From Coemansia sp. RSA 1804 (Eukaryota; Kickxellomycota; Kickxellomycetes; Kickxellales; Kickxellaceae), in contig JANBTH010000478.1 in the NCBI GenBank assembly GCA_027578815.1, forward strand, positions 1 to 16,570: 16,570 nt of DNA, written 5' to 3'. Positions 1 through 6,964 of the stretch are shown here, one piece after another. Made by a program: the position numbers and the translations under genes. Under the pieces are notes generated by a model that saw only the letters and a program-made list of their open reading frames with translations, was not told the DNA's origin and searched no databases. Position 1 is the first letter of the stretch, and every line of letters begins with the position of its first letter.

Positions 1-351
1 AGTGCGCCAGTGTATGAAACTTCTACTCCTGACTGGTATGAAACCACTACCTCGGATTGGTACGAGGCCACCACCACCGATGGCTATGAGGCTACTACCA
101 CCGATGGCTACGAGGTGACGACTTCTGACGGCTATGAGGCTACTACCACTGACGGCTACGAAGTTACTACCACCGATGGCTACGAGGTTACTACCACCGA
201 TGGCTACGAGGTTACTACCACCGACGGATATGAGGTTACTACTACCCCTGAAGAGACTACTCCCGAGGAAACTACTCCTGAGGCGACCTACACTCCTGAC
301 CCCTCTGATCAGTTCACTGACCTGCCAACCCTCACTCCACCACCGTTCTAA
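1..351 (+). CDS. 3' end of a Thr-rich tandem-repeat protein (5' truncated by window edge)
   Basis: The reading frame is open from base 1 (S-A-P-V-Y-E-T) to a TAA at 349-351, so the gene starts upstream of the window. The visible 116 residues contain nine 8-residue units of the form D-[GW]-Y-E-[VAT]-T-T-[TS]. After these come a PEETTPEETTPEA stretch and a short proline-rich end (LTPPPF). Acidic and aromatic residues alternate with threonines, which could be O-glycosylated if the protein is secreted. Thr-rich repeats of this sort are common in fungal cell-wall and secreted proteins. There is no hydrophobic C-terminal GPI signal and the N-terminus is missing, so location cannot be read from this window. 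No catalytic domain is visible. I do not recognise the family. The frame is secure because the repeat period (24 bp) and codon pattern hold throughout. Confidence 0.8.
   Translation, partial: SAPVYETSTPDWYETTTSDWYEATTTDGYEATTTDGYEVTTSDGYEATTTDGYEVTTTDGYEVTTTDGYEVTTTDGYEVTTTPEETTPEETTPEATYTPDPSDQFTDLPTLTPPPF
31..246 (+). repeat. 24-bp coding minisatellite, nine tandem units
   Basis: Nine consecutive 24-bp units encode DWYETTTS, DWYEATTT, DGYEATTT, DGYEVTTS, DGYEATTT and four copies of DGYEVTTT. The units starting at 175 and 199 are identical at the DNA level. The outer units differ by synonymous and conservative changes. The period is a multiple of three, so copy-number change keeps the reading frame. 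Confidence 0.9.
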
Positions 352-403
352 TAAAAAGGATAACCACGGTTTGGATTGCCTCTTCTACCAAGTTATAAAT
401 ATT

Positions 404-409
404 AATAAA
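404..409 (+). terminator. Candidate polyadenylation signal AATAAA for the repeat protein gene
   Basis: An AATAAA lies 53 nt after the stop codon, in AT-rich DNA. A second AATAAA at 350-355 overlaps the stop codon itself (TAATAAA). Either could direct 3' processing. The downstream one is at a more usual distance. Confidence 0.4.
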
Positions 410-915
410 CGCTTTTGCAACAGCAACTACATCGTATTTTTTCTAATTCTAGTAAAGTGGAAGCGAAAAATAAGCGCATGACGTGTGACCATGAGGTGCA
501 CGGATGTCTGTGATCTGACCAGGACCCTAAATCCCCCTGAGCCGCAGCACATGTGGAAATGGTTGGTGCAACAATGAAATAATTGGTTCACAAAAGAAGA
601 AAAGAGGGGGAGCCTGCACCATGTTTCCAAACAGAAGGTATTTTTACTTGCAGGATTGACATTGAATAATGTATTGAAAGGCAAATCCCACTTTGCCATT
701 CTTTTCTGCTCGAAAACGATGACTTCATGCATAAGCTTTGTTTGTTTGTGTTTTTGTGTTGTCTTTTGGTTGAGTTTATAAAAAAAGGTTGCTGGAAAAG
801 AAAACTTGTTGCGCATGGCTTTTGAATATATTTTCTTATGTGTTCTTTTTAAACTTTGCATGACCCTGGACGATTGTGATTTCTTTGAGGCTGTTGACAA
901 CAGGGCAGCAAAGTC

Positions 916-924
916 TATATAAAA
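916..924 (+). promoter_or_regulatory. TATA box of the stomatin gene
   Basis: TATATAAAA lies about 131 nt upstream of the stomatin ATG. Transcription starting some 30 nt further on would leave a leader of roughly 100 nt. It is the best TATA match between the two genes. Confidence 0.55.
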
Positions 925-1009
925 CAGGGTGGCGGCCGGAAAATCCAAGAGACTCGCAATTTCAACCCTCTTCACATTATTATTTCATCATTTTTAAACA
1001 TACCATTAT

Positions 1010-1033
1010 TAATACTAATACTAATACTAATAC
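1010..1033 (+). repeat. (TAATAC)x4 hexanucleotide repeat in the stomatin leader
   Basis: Four perfect head-to-tail TAATAC units end 21 nt before the stomatin ATG, inside the predicted 5' leader. The repeat creates several TACTAAT words, which resemble the fungal intron branch-site consensus. No AG acceptor with a pyrimidine tract follows before the ATG, so a leader intron is not supported here. Confidence 0.75.
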
Positions 1034-1054
1034 TTTTGTGTTAAATACGCGGCA

Positions 1055-2203
1055 ATGAGCACCAACAAGCTAAACGACACCATTCCTTCTTACCAGGAGA
1101 CCGGAGCGGCAACCACCAGCTATGCGCCCCCAGCTCCGCCAGCAGACCCAGGCAGAGGCAGGTCTGCACCAGCAACGTTCAATCCTCCAAAGTTTGCCAT
1201 AGTCCACCCCATTAGCGCCGATTCCTTCTACGAGAATATGATGAACGGACTGGGAAATTTCTTTGGGTTCTTTGGGCAGATCCCATGCTGCTTCTGCTGC
1301 CCGAACCCATTTAAGGAAGTCAACCAGGGACATATCGGACTAGTCTCGCGGTTTGGACGATACTACAAGACATCAGACCCCGGACTGGTATATATCAACC
1401 CAATGTCCGAGTCCATCCACAGAATCGATACCAAGATCCAGATCCAGCCCATCGAGCATCTGCCAATTGTCACGCAGGACAACGTGTCCGTGGGCATCGA
1501 GGCCGTGCTGTACTGGCACATCACCGACCCATACCTGGCGACGTATGGCGTGTCAAATGTCAGCCAGGCGCTAGTGGAGCGCACACAGACCACGCTGCGT
1601 GCAGTGCTTGGCGGACGCGACCTGCAGGATCTGATTGAGAACCGCAACACTATTGCGTCTGGAATCACCGAGATCATCGACAAGCCGGCCAGAGAGTGGG
1701 GCGTCAGCGTCGAATCTATCCTGATCAAAGATGTGCACCTGTCAAAGGAGCTGCAGGCATCGCTGTCGTCGGCGGCTACGCAGAAGCGTATTGGCGAATC
1801 CAAGGTCATCCAGGCAAAAGCAGAGGTGGATGCGGCTATGCTGATGCGCGAGGCCGCCGAGATCCTCAACACGCCAGCGGCAATGCAGATCCGCACGCTT
1901 GACAGTCTTGTGATGATGGCGAAGACTGCGAATACAAAGGTGATGTTTGTTCCTGTGAACCAGGACTACTCCAGCGGTTCAATTAATGCGTTTGGCGGGG
2001 CCGGTTCGACTGTTGGGATTAATATGGATCCCTCATCCATCGCGGGAAAAGGAAAAGATGTAGATGCAAAGGACAATAATTACCTATCCCCAGGCTCAGC
2101 AGCCACTACTGGTGGATTAGGACTCCCTGGGTACGTGGGAGCTAATCCGGTTCATAATTCCGTAAAGGATGCAGCCTTGCTCTCTCAAATAACTGAAATG
2201 TGA
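1055..2203 (+). CDS. Stomatin-like SPFH/band 7 membrane protein
   Basis: This is a 382-residue protein of the stomatin/prohibitin-homology (SPFH, band 7) family. These proteins line the cytosolic face of membranes, oligomerise, and organise sterol-rich microdomains and channels. Residues 1-45 are polar and Pro/Ala-rich. Residues 65-86 form the short hydrophobic insertion, with a cysteine cluster at 78, 79, 81 and 82 (IPCCFCCPNPF) that is a likely palmitoylation site. The SPFH domain follows at about 88-270, with the typical QGHIGLVSRFGRYY start, the TQDNVSVGIEAVLYW strand region and an LVERTQTTLRAV helix. A helical segment around 245-290 (KVIQAKAEVDAAMLMREAAEIL) matches the family's oligomerising C-terminal helix. 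The last 75 residues are Gly/Ser-rich and probably disordered. The ATG is chosen because it is the first after the TATA box and the frame is intronless. The subfamily and target membrane cannot be fixed from sequence alone. Confidence 0.93.
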   Translation: MSTNKLNDTIPSYQETGAATTSYAPPAPPADPGRGRSAPATFNPPKFAIVHPISADSFYENMMNGLGNFFGFFGQIPCCFCCPNPFKEVNQGHIGLVSRFGRYYKTSDPGLVYINPMSESIHRIDTKIQIQPIEHLPIVTQDNVSVGIEAVLYWHITDPYLATYGVSNVSQALVERTQTTLRAVLGGRDLQDLIENRNTIASGITEIIDKPAREWGVSVESILIKDVHLSKELQASLSSAATQKRIGESKVIQAKAEVDAAMLMREAAEILNTPAAMQIRTLDSLVMMAKTANTKVMFVPVNQDYSSGSINAFGGAGSTVGINMDPSSIAGKGKDVDAKDNNYLSPGSAATTGGLGLPGYVGANPVHNSVKDAALLSQITEM

Positions 2204-2507
2204 TTCCAATAAGATTTAGCAATTATTTATCTTTTACTTGCTAAAGCGCAATGTATTATTTAGTAATAATAAAAAGCTCTATAGCAAAAAAGCCTAATTA
2301 GTGCACTTTAAAACAAAGTTGCTCGTTTTAGAGCTTAATCAAATGATTTTGATCATTATTTGACGAGACCTTTGTTTCATGCGGGACTTGATTCTCAATA
2401 TGGAAAAGTAGATTGCTATTTACCCTAAAGAAGTGACTCTAGAAATAGAGCTACAGACATAGAGTTGCCTTTATATGATAATATCATATATGTGCAAGCA
2501 TATGATA
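2204..2507. other. AT-rich intergenic spacer with palindromes
   Basis: This spacer lies between the stomatin stop and the stop of the small minus-strand ORF. Apart from the AATAAA it holds no ORF of note. Its right end carries short AT-rich palindromes that run into the end of the small ORF. Confidence 0.6.
2268..2273 (+). terminator. Candidate polyadenylation signal of the stomatin gene
   Basis: AATAAA lies 65 nt after the stomatin TGA, in an AT-rich 3' flank. Position and sequence fit a eukaryotic poly(A) signal. No cleavage site can be read directly. Confidence 0.45.
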
Positions 2508-2519
2508 TCATGATATCAT
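2472..2519. repeat. Two adjacent AT-rich palindromes
   Basis: A near-perfect palindrome at 2472-2490 has 9-nt arms around one central base. A perfect 18-nt palindrome (ATGATATCATGATATCAT) follows at 2502-2519. The second contains the stop codon and last two codons of the small minus-strand ORF. Such clustering could be a hairpin, a remnant of a mobile-element end, or low-complexity chance. Confidence 0.7.
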
Positions 2520-2717
2520 TTGGTAAACTGGTGCACGCTTTACGCCAATATTAGGTTTTGTTTTTGTTAACCCAAGCAACACTTTTTTCGCATCAATATA
2601 TACTAACTCTGCTTCCTCAGGATACTTTCCATCATCAGATGTTTTTCTTTTCTTGTCTGTATCAGAAGACGCTGATGGTGGTGATGGAGTGGAATCGCCT
2701 TTGCTTGTGTGAGACAT
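2508..2717 (-). CDS. Possible small hydrophilic protein, 69 aa, unknown function
   Basis: The ORF runs from an ATG at 2717 to a TGA at 2508. Residues 1-32 are Ser/Thr/Pro/Asp-rich with a basic KKRK patch (22-25) that could be a nuclear-localisation or nucleic-acid contact motif. Residues 33-69 are more ordered-looking (YPEEAELVYIDAKKVLLGLTK). A longer in-frame extension upstream starts at a non-ATG codon and is T-rich, so I start at MSHTSK. A TATAAAT box lies 90 nt upstream on the same strand, followed by a pyrimidine-rich leader. This supports transcription. I recognise no family. It could be a real short gene, the first exon of a longer one, or a degraded mobile-element ORF, since its 3' end runs into palindromic DNA. 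Confidence 0.4.
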   Translation of the reverse strand: MSHTSKGDSTPSPPSASSDTDKKRKTSDDGKYPEEAELVYIDAKKVLLGLTKTKPNIGVKRAPVYQMIS

Positions 2718-2806
2718 TGTAAAAAAATCTTGATTAAAGCAAAAGTGTAGGAAATATATTTCTTGAAGAAGAAAATGAATGAAACAAGCAGCTTTGTAGA
2801 AATTTA

Positions 2807-2813
2807 ATTTATA
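2807..2813 (-). promoter_or_regulatory. Candidate TATA box for the small minus-strand ORF
   Basis: On the minus strand this reads TATAAAT, 90 nt upstream of the ATG at 2717. The intervening leader is pyrimidine-rich and ATG-poor. Confidence 0.35.
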
Positions 2814-2817
2814 CTTC

Positions 2818-3192
2818 AACTTTTCTAAAATTTATGGTACATATATGAATTTGCTATATTGTGAATATCCATTTATATATCATGTATCTACCCACAGTCA
2901 TTTTGGTGGGGGAAGAGGATACACTGACTGGAATGTGGGGAATTAAAATCCCAATCATATCAGTCACATATGGATATAACATTATCCCTTTTTGACAATT
3001 GATAAACAGAAATTACCAGTTGTCAAAATAGGAAAAAGAAGCAGAAATGACATCTAATGATACAAACGCAGCTACGCGTGTAAAATTTTTATACTAGGGG
3101 GTTTCAAACCACTATTACACTTATGGATTCTACAACCGTAAACTATTGCAAAAGACAAAAGAAAGAAAAAAGTAGGGGAAAAACGATAGGCA
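2818..3192. other. Intergenic spacer between small ORF promoter and first RING gene
   Basis: Gene-free DNA containing an imperfect inverted repeat at 2986-3032 and the presumed 3' untranslated region of the minus-strand RING gene. No ORF or clear AATAAA on the minus strand was seen. Confidence 0.55.
2986..3032. repeat. Imperfect inverted repeat / hairpin
   Basis: The left arm 2986-3001 (CCCTTTTTGACAATTG) and right arm 3017-3032 (reverse complement CCTATTTTGACAACTG) match at 13 of 16 positions around a 15-nt spacer. The uninterrupted core TTTTGACAA is 9 bp. It may form a hairpin at the far 3' flank of the RING gene or be a short mobile-element relic. Confidence 0.6.
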
Positions 3193-3888
3193 TTACAAAA
3201 GAGCTATTGGTGGTGGCGGCGTAATATCAACGACATGGTGTCTATTGGGACTGGGTATTTCTACATGAGAAGTGGGTGTTTCTTCCTCACCGTGTTTGCG
3301 AAACTCGAGACCCAAAGAAGAGCGGTTGTCTGTCTTGCAAATAGGACAACATGCGCTTCTGTCAGTCAGCCAAACGTCAACGCACACACAATGGAAAACA
3401 TGGTTGCACGAAAGCACTCTTACGGAATCGTTGGCCTCGTAGAGAGCCAGGCAAATACTGCACTCGAGCGAGGCGTAACGAAGAATACCCAACTCGGCAG
3501 ACTCCACAGACTTTGCATGATCCCGGCCATTGTTTTCGGATGTTGGGTTCTTTTTTGTTGTTGTCGTCGTGGGGACAGCCGAGTTGTTTGCACCGATGGC
3601 GTCCAAATCAGCCTGTGTCAATGTGGTTTGGTGCAAAAGGTGCAGCTCGTCTTTTGTGAATGTGTTGTATGGCTTTGTGGGTCTGTTTGACGGCCTGAAT
3701 TGGATTCCCCGTCGTCGTCGATGACTTGCGGATTGCCGGAGCGAGACTACAGAGGCAGTGGTGCTTGGACGCTCATTGCTCTCGCTCCTGGCATTGCCCT
3801 GGAATCGCCGAGCATACACCATCGCCACAATAGTTAAAAAGAAGACGCTGGTCGCAATGGATATAAACAGAGAGAGCTGGTTGACCAT
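3193..3888 (-). CDS. Single-pass membrane RING-H2 protein, probable E3 ubiquitin ligase (231 aa)
   Basis: The protein probably transfers ubiquitin from an E2 to membrane or nearby substrates. An N-terminal hydrophobic anchor (about residues 4-24) is followed at once by basic residues (YARR), then by a Ser/Arg-rich linker with RRRR at 57-60. This predicts a cytosolic C-terminus. The RING-H2 has Zn ligands C143, C146, C161, H163, H166, C169, C181 and C184 (ECSICL, CNHVFH, CPICK) and the usual VxVWL tryptophan. A pre-RING motif, FTKDELHLLHQ (77-87), corresponds to the LS-x-[ED]-Q-x-x-x-LPH motif of the two neighbouring RING proteins. The tail is proline-rich (PPPPIALL). I start at the first ATG (MVNQLS); the longer frame begins at TTG. 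The gene is divergent from the 5275 gene. No PA (protease-associated) domain or signal peptide cleavage site is visible. Substrate and organelle are unknown. Confidence 0.88.
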   Translation of the reverse strand: MVNQLSLFISIATSVFFLTIVAMVYARRFQGNARSESNERPSTTASVVSLRQSASHRRRRGIQFRPSNRPTKPYNTFTKDELHLLHQTTLTQADLDAIGANNSAVPTTTTTKKNPTSENNGRDHAKSVESAELGILRYASLECSICLALYEANDSVRVLSCNHVFHCVCVDVWLTDRSACCPICKTDNRSSLGLEFRKHGEEETPTSHVEIPSPNRHHVVDITPPPPIALL

Positions 3889-5274
3889 TGTGCATGGAGA
3901 GTAAAAGTACAGATAAAAAGTAATCAAATACCACGTTCAAAGCATGTACTAAATAATAAAAGCTGATAATGGAAATAATATAATATAAAACGAAGGTGAC
4001 CAAGAGAACCAAAATAGTAAATAATAAGTTTTGCAAATAAATTAACGAGCGCTAGAAAATGAAAGCAGAAGAACAGAGAAGGGCGATGCCGGTGTCTTTT
4101 TATTCTGCAAGAAAACAAATGGTAGACAGCAGCGCTTTGTTTTTAAGCACAGATTTATTAGCAAAAGAAAGCGGGGTGTCAAATGTTGATTCTTTTGCTT
4201 CCTAATTAATTTAAAAGTACAGGGTTAAATTTTGTAAGGAATAAAAAGCAACCGCACATGTGACTAGAGAAAACAAAGGAAGAAGGCAAGGTGAGATGCG
4301 AAAGTGCTTGGTTTTATTTTGAGCTGCTTCTGTTTTATTTGGTTCACTTTGCGTTGGTTTTGTTTTTTCTTTCTTTCTTTCTGGTTTACTGCTCTTGCTA
4401 CTGTTTGCTAGAGCCTTGTTTAGCTGGCATTGCTAATGTGAAAAGCACAAGGCAAGATAGGCTGCGCAGTTCATACGAAGCGTAGAACGATTTCTATAAG
4501 CTTACGTGATCATCCGCCAGAATTTCAATCACCCTTTGTCATCACAATCTGCTGATGGCGTCAGAGGAAAGAAAGGGAAGACAAGTGAGATAGAGAACCA
4601 GAAAAAAAGAGTGTTCTGATTGGACGTCTGTTTGCCACAGCATGCCAAATTCCGGAAAATGAATGAACCGCCTTCAGCGCTTCAAGTTTTTTTGACAACC
4701 AAGGTCTCAATTGCATTAGAGAAAATGTTCAGTGTCGGACCTTGGGCTTCGGTGAAGGGAACTCCTCATCTTGGCGCATTTATTCTCGTTCGCCACAAAC
4801 ACAATAACCTTGTTGGAATGGAAAAAGGGAAAAAGGGAAAAAAAGGTACTGGTTGCTTCGTGACCATGGATCGCCAGCAAAATGGGAAATAAAAAATATA
4901 GGTTGCGGAATTTCTCAATTTTTCTTGGCCACACCCTTTTTCTTCAAGCCATCATCATCAGCATTATCCGTTTCTCACGTTAAGTGTGGTGACTTTAGCT
5001 TGTAAGCCGGTTGATCAGAGAAGCTTTCTTTTGTTCCTTTCTTTCCCTGTCTCTTCTTTTCTCTTTCGTCTGTCTGCATTCTTTCTTTTTCATCCATAGT
5101 GTATTTTTATTACTTTATATTCTAACGCTTGATATTACTTACTTTTCTATTGACGCGTATTCTGGAGCAAAGAAAAAAGAGGAACCATAGGAAACAGGAC
5201 GATACGGAGAATACCAGAACAAGGCAGAGTCCAACAGAAAGGGGAAATAAAGCGGGGGAGGACATAAATAAACG
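3889..5274. other. 1.4-kb divergent intergenic region between two RING genes
   Basis: This shared upstream region serves the minus-strand RING gene (ATG at 3888) and the plus-strand RING gene (ATG at 5275). It is AT-rich with a (CTTT)3 run at 4369-4381. A weak TATA-like TTATATT near 5115-5121 precedes the plus-strand gene. A GTGAGA at 4291 and TTTGCTAG ending at 4411 bracket a pyrimidine-rich 121-nt stretch that could be a leader intron, but support is thin. ORFs here of up to 90 codons are T-rich and unconvincing. Confidence 0.5.
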
Positions 5275-6240
5275 ATGCACAGCCTACTGCGCCAATTGTT
5301 AGCAGCATTGGCCGCTATACTGGTGCTGGCAGCCGGAGCGCCTGTGCCGCAGTCAGAGCCAACAGCGTCTGCCAGCTTGGCCGATGCTGCAGTAACGCCG
5401 AAGGCAGACGGCGGAGATTCCGGGTCGGGCGGAGTCAGCTCCACGCAGATATACTACATTCTGGCGCTCTCGGCGTGTGCGGCAGGGTTTGTAGGGTTTG
5501 TCATCACGCTGGCGCTTCGGCGCAGAAGGCGGCGCCAGATGCTGGCGGCAGGGGCGTCGTACGGGTCCAGCGAGGGAGGAAGGGGCCTATTCGGTCACGT
5601 GGCGTCGCCACGAAATCCCCAGCAGCAGCAGCGACCACCGCACCACGAGAAGAGCGTGCTGAGCGAGGAGCAGTTTAACTTGCTTCCGCACACGGTGGTG
5701 GAGAAGGGCGCCCGGCCGTCGCGCCAGCTCAGCATTTCGGCGCCATCGCTGCTGTCAAGAAAGCTGTCGAGGGCCAGCAAGGCTTCTGTTGAAAAGAAGC
5801 AGCAGGATGAGGAGGAACCCGAGTCGTGTACCATTTGTCTTTGCGAGTACGTTGTTGGCGAAAAGGTTGTCAACCTTGTGCCGTGCAACCACATGTTCCA
5901 TTCGGAGTGTGCTTTCCGCTGGCTGACGCAAAAGTCGACCTCTTGTCCGCTCTGCAAGGCGGACATGCTGGAGGGTTTGGGGCTGAAGCGTCCAAAATCT
6001 GCTTCTGCCGACAGCGCCGACACACCTGACTCCAGCCCCAATGTGCTTGTAGTGTCTGACGCTAATACCGACGCTAATGCTGATGCTTTGTCTGCGGATG
6101 AGTCGTCGGTGCAGCAGCTCACAGCGAACATGCATCGCAGCCCACAGCTGGATCAAGCGCCAGTGCCGCCAGCCATGGCGCATGTGCGTCAGCACAATCA
6201 GCCAGAGGACAATTTCGATTCTGTGATGCAGCGCACTTGA
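5275..6240 (+). CDS. Membrane RING-H2 protein with signal peptide, probable E3 ubiquitin ligase (321 aa)
   Basis: Residues 1 to about 22 are a typical signal peptide (hydrophobic L/A core, small residues before APVPQ). A short Ser/Ala/Gly-rich lumenal or extracellular segment of about 35 residues follows. The transmembrane helix is at about 59-81, with a strong RRRRRR stop-transfer at 82-87, giving a type I protein with a cytosolic RING. The pre-RING motif LSEEQFNLLPH is at 129-139. RING-H2 ligands are C185, C188, C204, H206, H209, C212, C224 and C227 (CTICL, CNHMFH, CPLCK), with the FRWL tryptophan. The CPLCKAD...LGL segment after the RING resembles CPICKTD...LGL in the 3193-3888 protein. 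The tail (240-321) is acidic and Ser-rich, probably disordered. The layout resembles PA-TM-RING and ATL-type membrane E3s but lacks a PA domain. It is the first ATG of an intronless frame. The 3' end converges on the next RING gene, 145 nt away. Confidence 0.9.
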   Translation: MHSLLRQLLAALAAILVLAAGAPVPQSEPTASASLADAAVTPKADGGDSGSGGVSSTQIYYILALSACAAGFVGFVITLALRRRRRRQMLAAGASYGSSEGGRGLFGHVASPRNPQQQQRPPHHEKSVLSEEQFNLLPHTVVEKGARPSRQLSISAPSLLSRKLSRASKASVEKKQQDEEEPESCTICLCEYVVGEKVVNLVPCNHMFHSECAFRWLTQKSTSCPLCKADMLEGLGLKRPKSASADSADTPDSSPNVLVVSDANTDANADALSADESSVQQLTANMHRSPQLDQAPVPPAMAHVRQHNQPEDNFDSVMQRT

Positions 6241-6385
6241 CGTGGTTGGGGCCTTTTGCTTTTAAATGTGAATGACGAGCACTATTTTCTTATTTTCTTT
6301 CTCTCTTGTGAAACAGCATCGATGGTGATATTGTACAAATCCATTATTATTATTCCAAAAAAAGCAAGTACACAGCTCATTAATA
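6241..6385. other. 145-nt convergent spacer between two RING genes
   Basis: The plus-strand gene stops at 6240 and the minus-strand gene stops at 6386. There is no clear AATAAA for either direction in this spacer. The 3' untranslated regions could therefore overlap and produce complementary transcript ends. Confidence 0.6.
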
Positions 6386-6910
6386 TCAATGCAATGTCTC
6401 TGGCGATGCCGGCTCCATGGCATGCCCTTCTTTTGTCTGTTGCTCTTCTGAGACACACAGCCTGTGGTTGCAGAACGGGCACTTGTTGCTGATGCTCAGC
6501 CACGGAACAACGCAGCTCTTGTGGAAAAAGTGGTTGCACGGCAAGTCAATCACCTGGTCGCCAGCCGCGTAGTTGGCCAGACAGATCCCGCAGACCTGGT
6601 GCCGGTTCGAGCAGAGCTCGCTCTTCTCCGCAACCACCCGATGCGGGAGCGCCTTGATCTGATCCGCGCTAAGACAATCACGCTTTCTCCGGCCTCCGCT
6701 TTCAATGCTGGCCAGAACGTTTTGCCGTAACCGCAGCACCTCCACTTGCTGCTCAAGCTCCGCTCGCCGATGTGCACGTATCCGGTGTCTTTTGACAAAC
6801 ATTATTGACACCGCTACTATGAGAATAACTAGAAGCACTGTGAGTCCCCCGAATAGGATAAAGAACATCTTGTCGCTCGTGCCGTCATCGTTGGTTTTAA
6901 ATATCGACAT
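6386..6910 (-). CDS. Small single-pass membrane RING-H2 protein, probable E3 ubiquitin ligase (174 aa)
   Basis: A polar N-terminus (MSIFKTNDDGTSDK) precedes a transmembrane helix at about 15-39 and a basic run (KRHRIRAHRR, 40-49), which places the RING in the cytosol. Residues 48-70 (ELEQQVEVLRLRQNVLASIE) look helical and might form a short coiled coil. The pre-RING motif LSADQIKALPH is at 80-90, only 27 residues before the first RING cysteine. RING-H2 ligands are C107, C110, C125, H127, H130, C133, C144 and C147 (CGICL, CNHFFH, CPFC), with the VPWL tryptophan. The tail after the RING is just 27 residues. It is the most compact of the three RING proteins here. I chose the ATG at 6910; the longer frame starts at TTG. 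The family assignment is firm, the substrate unknown. Confidence 0.88.
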   Translation of the reverse strand: MSIFKTNDDGTSDKMFFILFGGLTVLLVILIVAVSIMFVKRHRIRAHRRAELEQQVEVLRLRQNVLASIESGGRRKRDCLSADQIKALPHRVVAEKSELCSNRHQVCGICLANYAAGDQVIDLPCNHFFHKSCVVPWLSISNKCPFCNHRLCVSEEQQTKEGHAMEPASPETLH

Positions 6911-6957
6911 GGTGGCCGTGTTGCTTTTTTGTAAAAACAAGTTGTATGTTATAAAAG

Positions 6958-6964
6958 TATATAT
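6958..6964 (-). promoter_or_regulatory. Candidate TATA box for the 6386-6910 RING gene
   Basis: On the minus strand this reads ATATATA, centred about 50 nt upstream of the ATG at 6910. It would imply a very short leader. The DNA around it is AT-rich, so the match could be fortuitous. Confidence 0.3.

Larger units (their letters stand above)
352..1054. other. Intergenic region, 3' flank of repeat gene and promoter of the stomatin gene
   Basis: About 700 nt of AT-rich DNA. It holds the 3' end signals of the repeat gene on the left, and a TATA box and TAATAC repeat of the stomatin promoter/leader on the right. A 549-nt open frame on the minus strand lies here but has no ATG at its start and no protein-like composition. 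Confidence 0.6.

Noticed and set aside
427..975. Minus-strand ORF of 182 codons upstream of the stomatin gene
   Set aside because: It begins at a GTG rather than an ATG, overlaps the stomatin TATA box and shows no domain or protein-like composition.
5595..6195. Long minus-strand ORFs opposite the second RING gene
   Set aside because: They are antisense shadows of a GC-rich coding frame whose sense translation has all the RING ligands.
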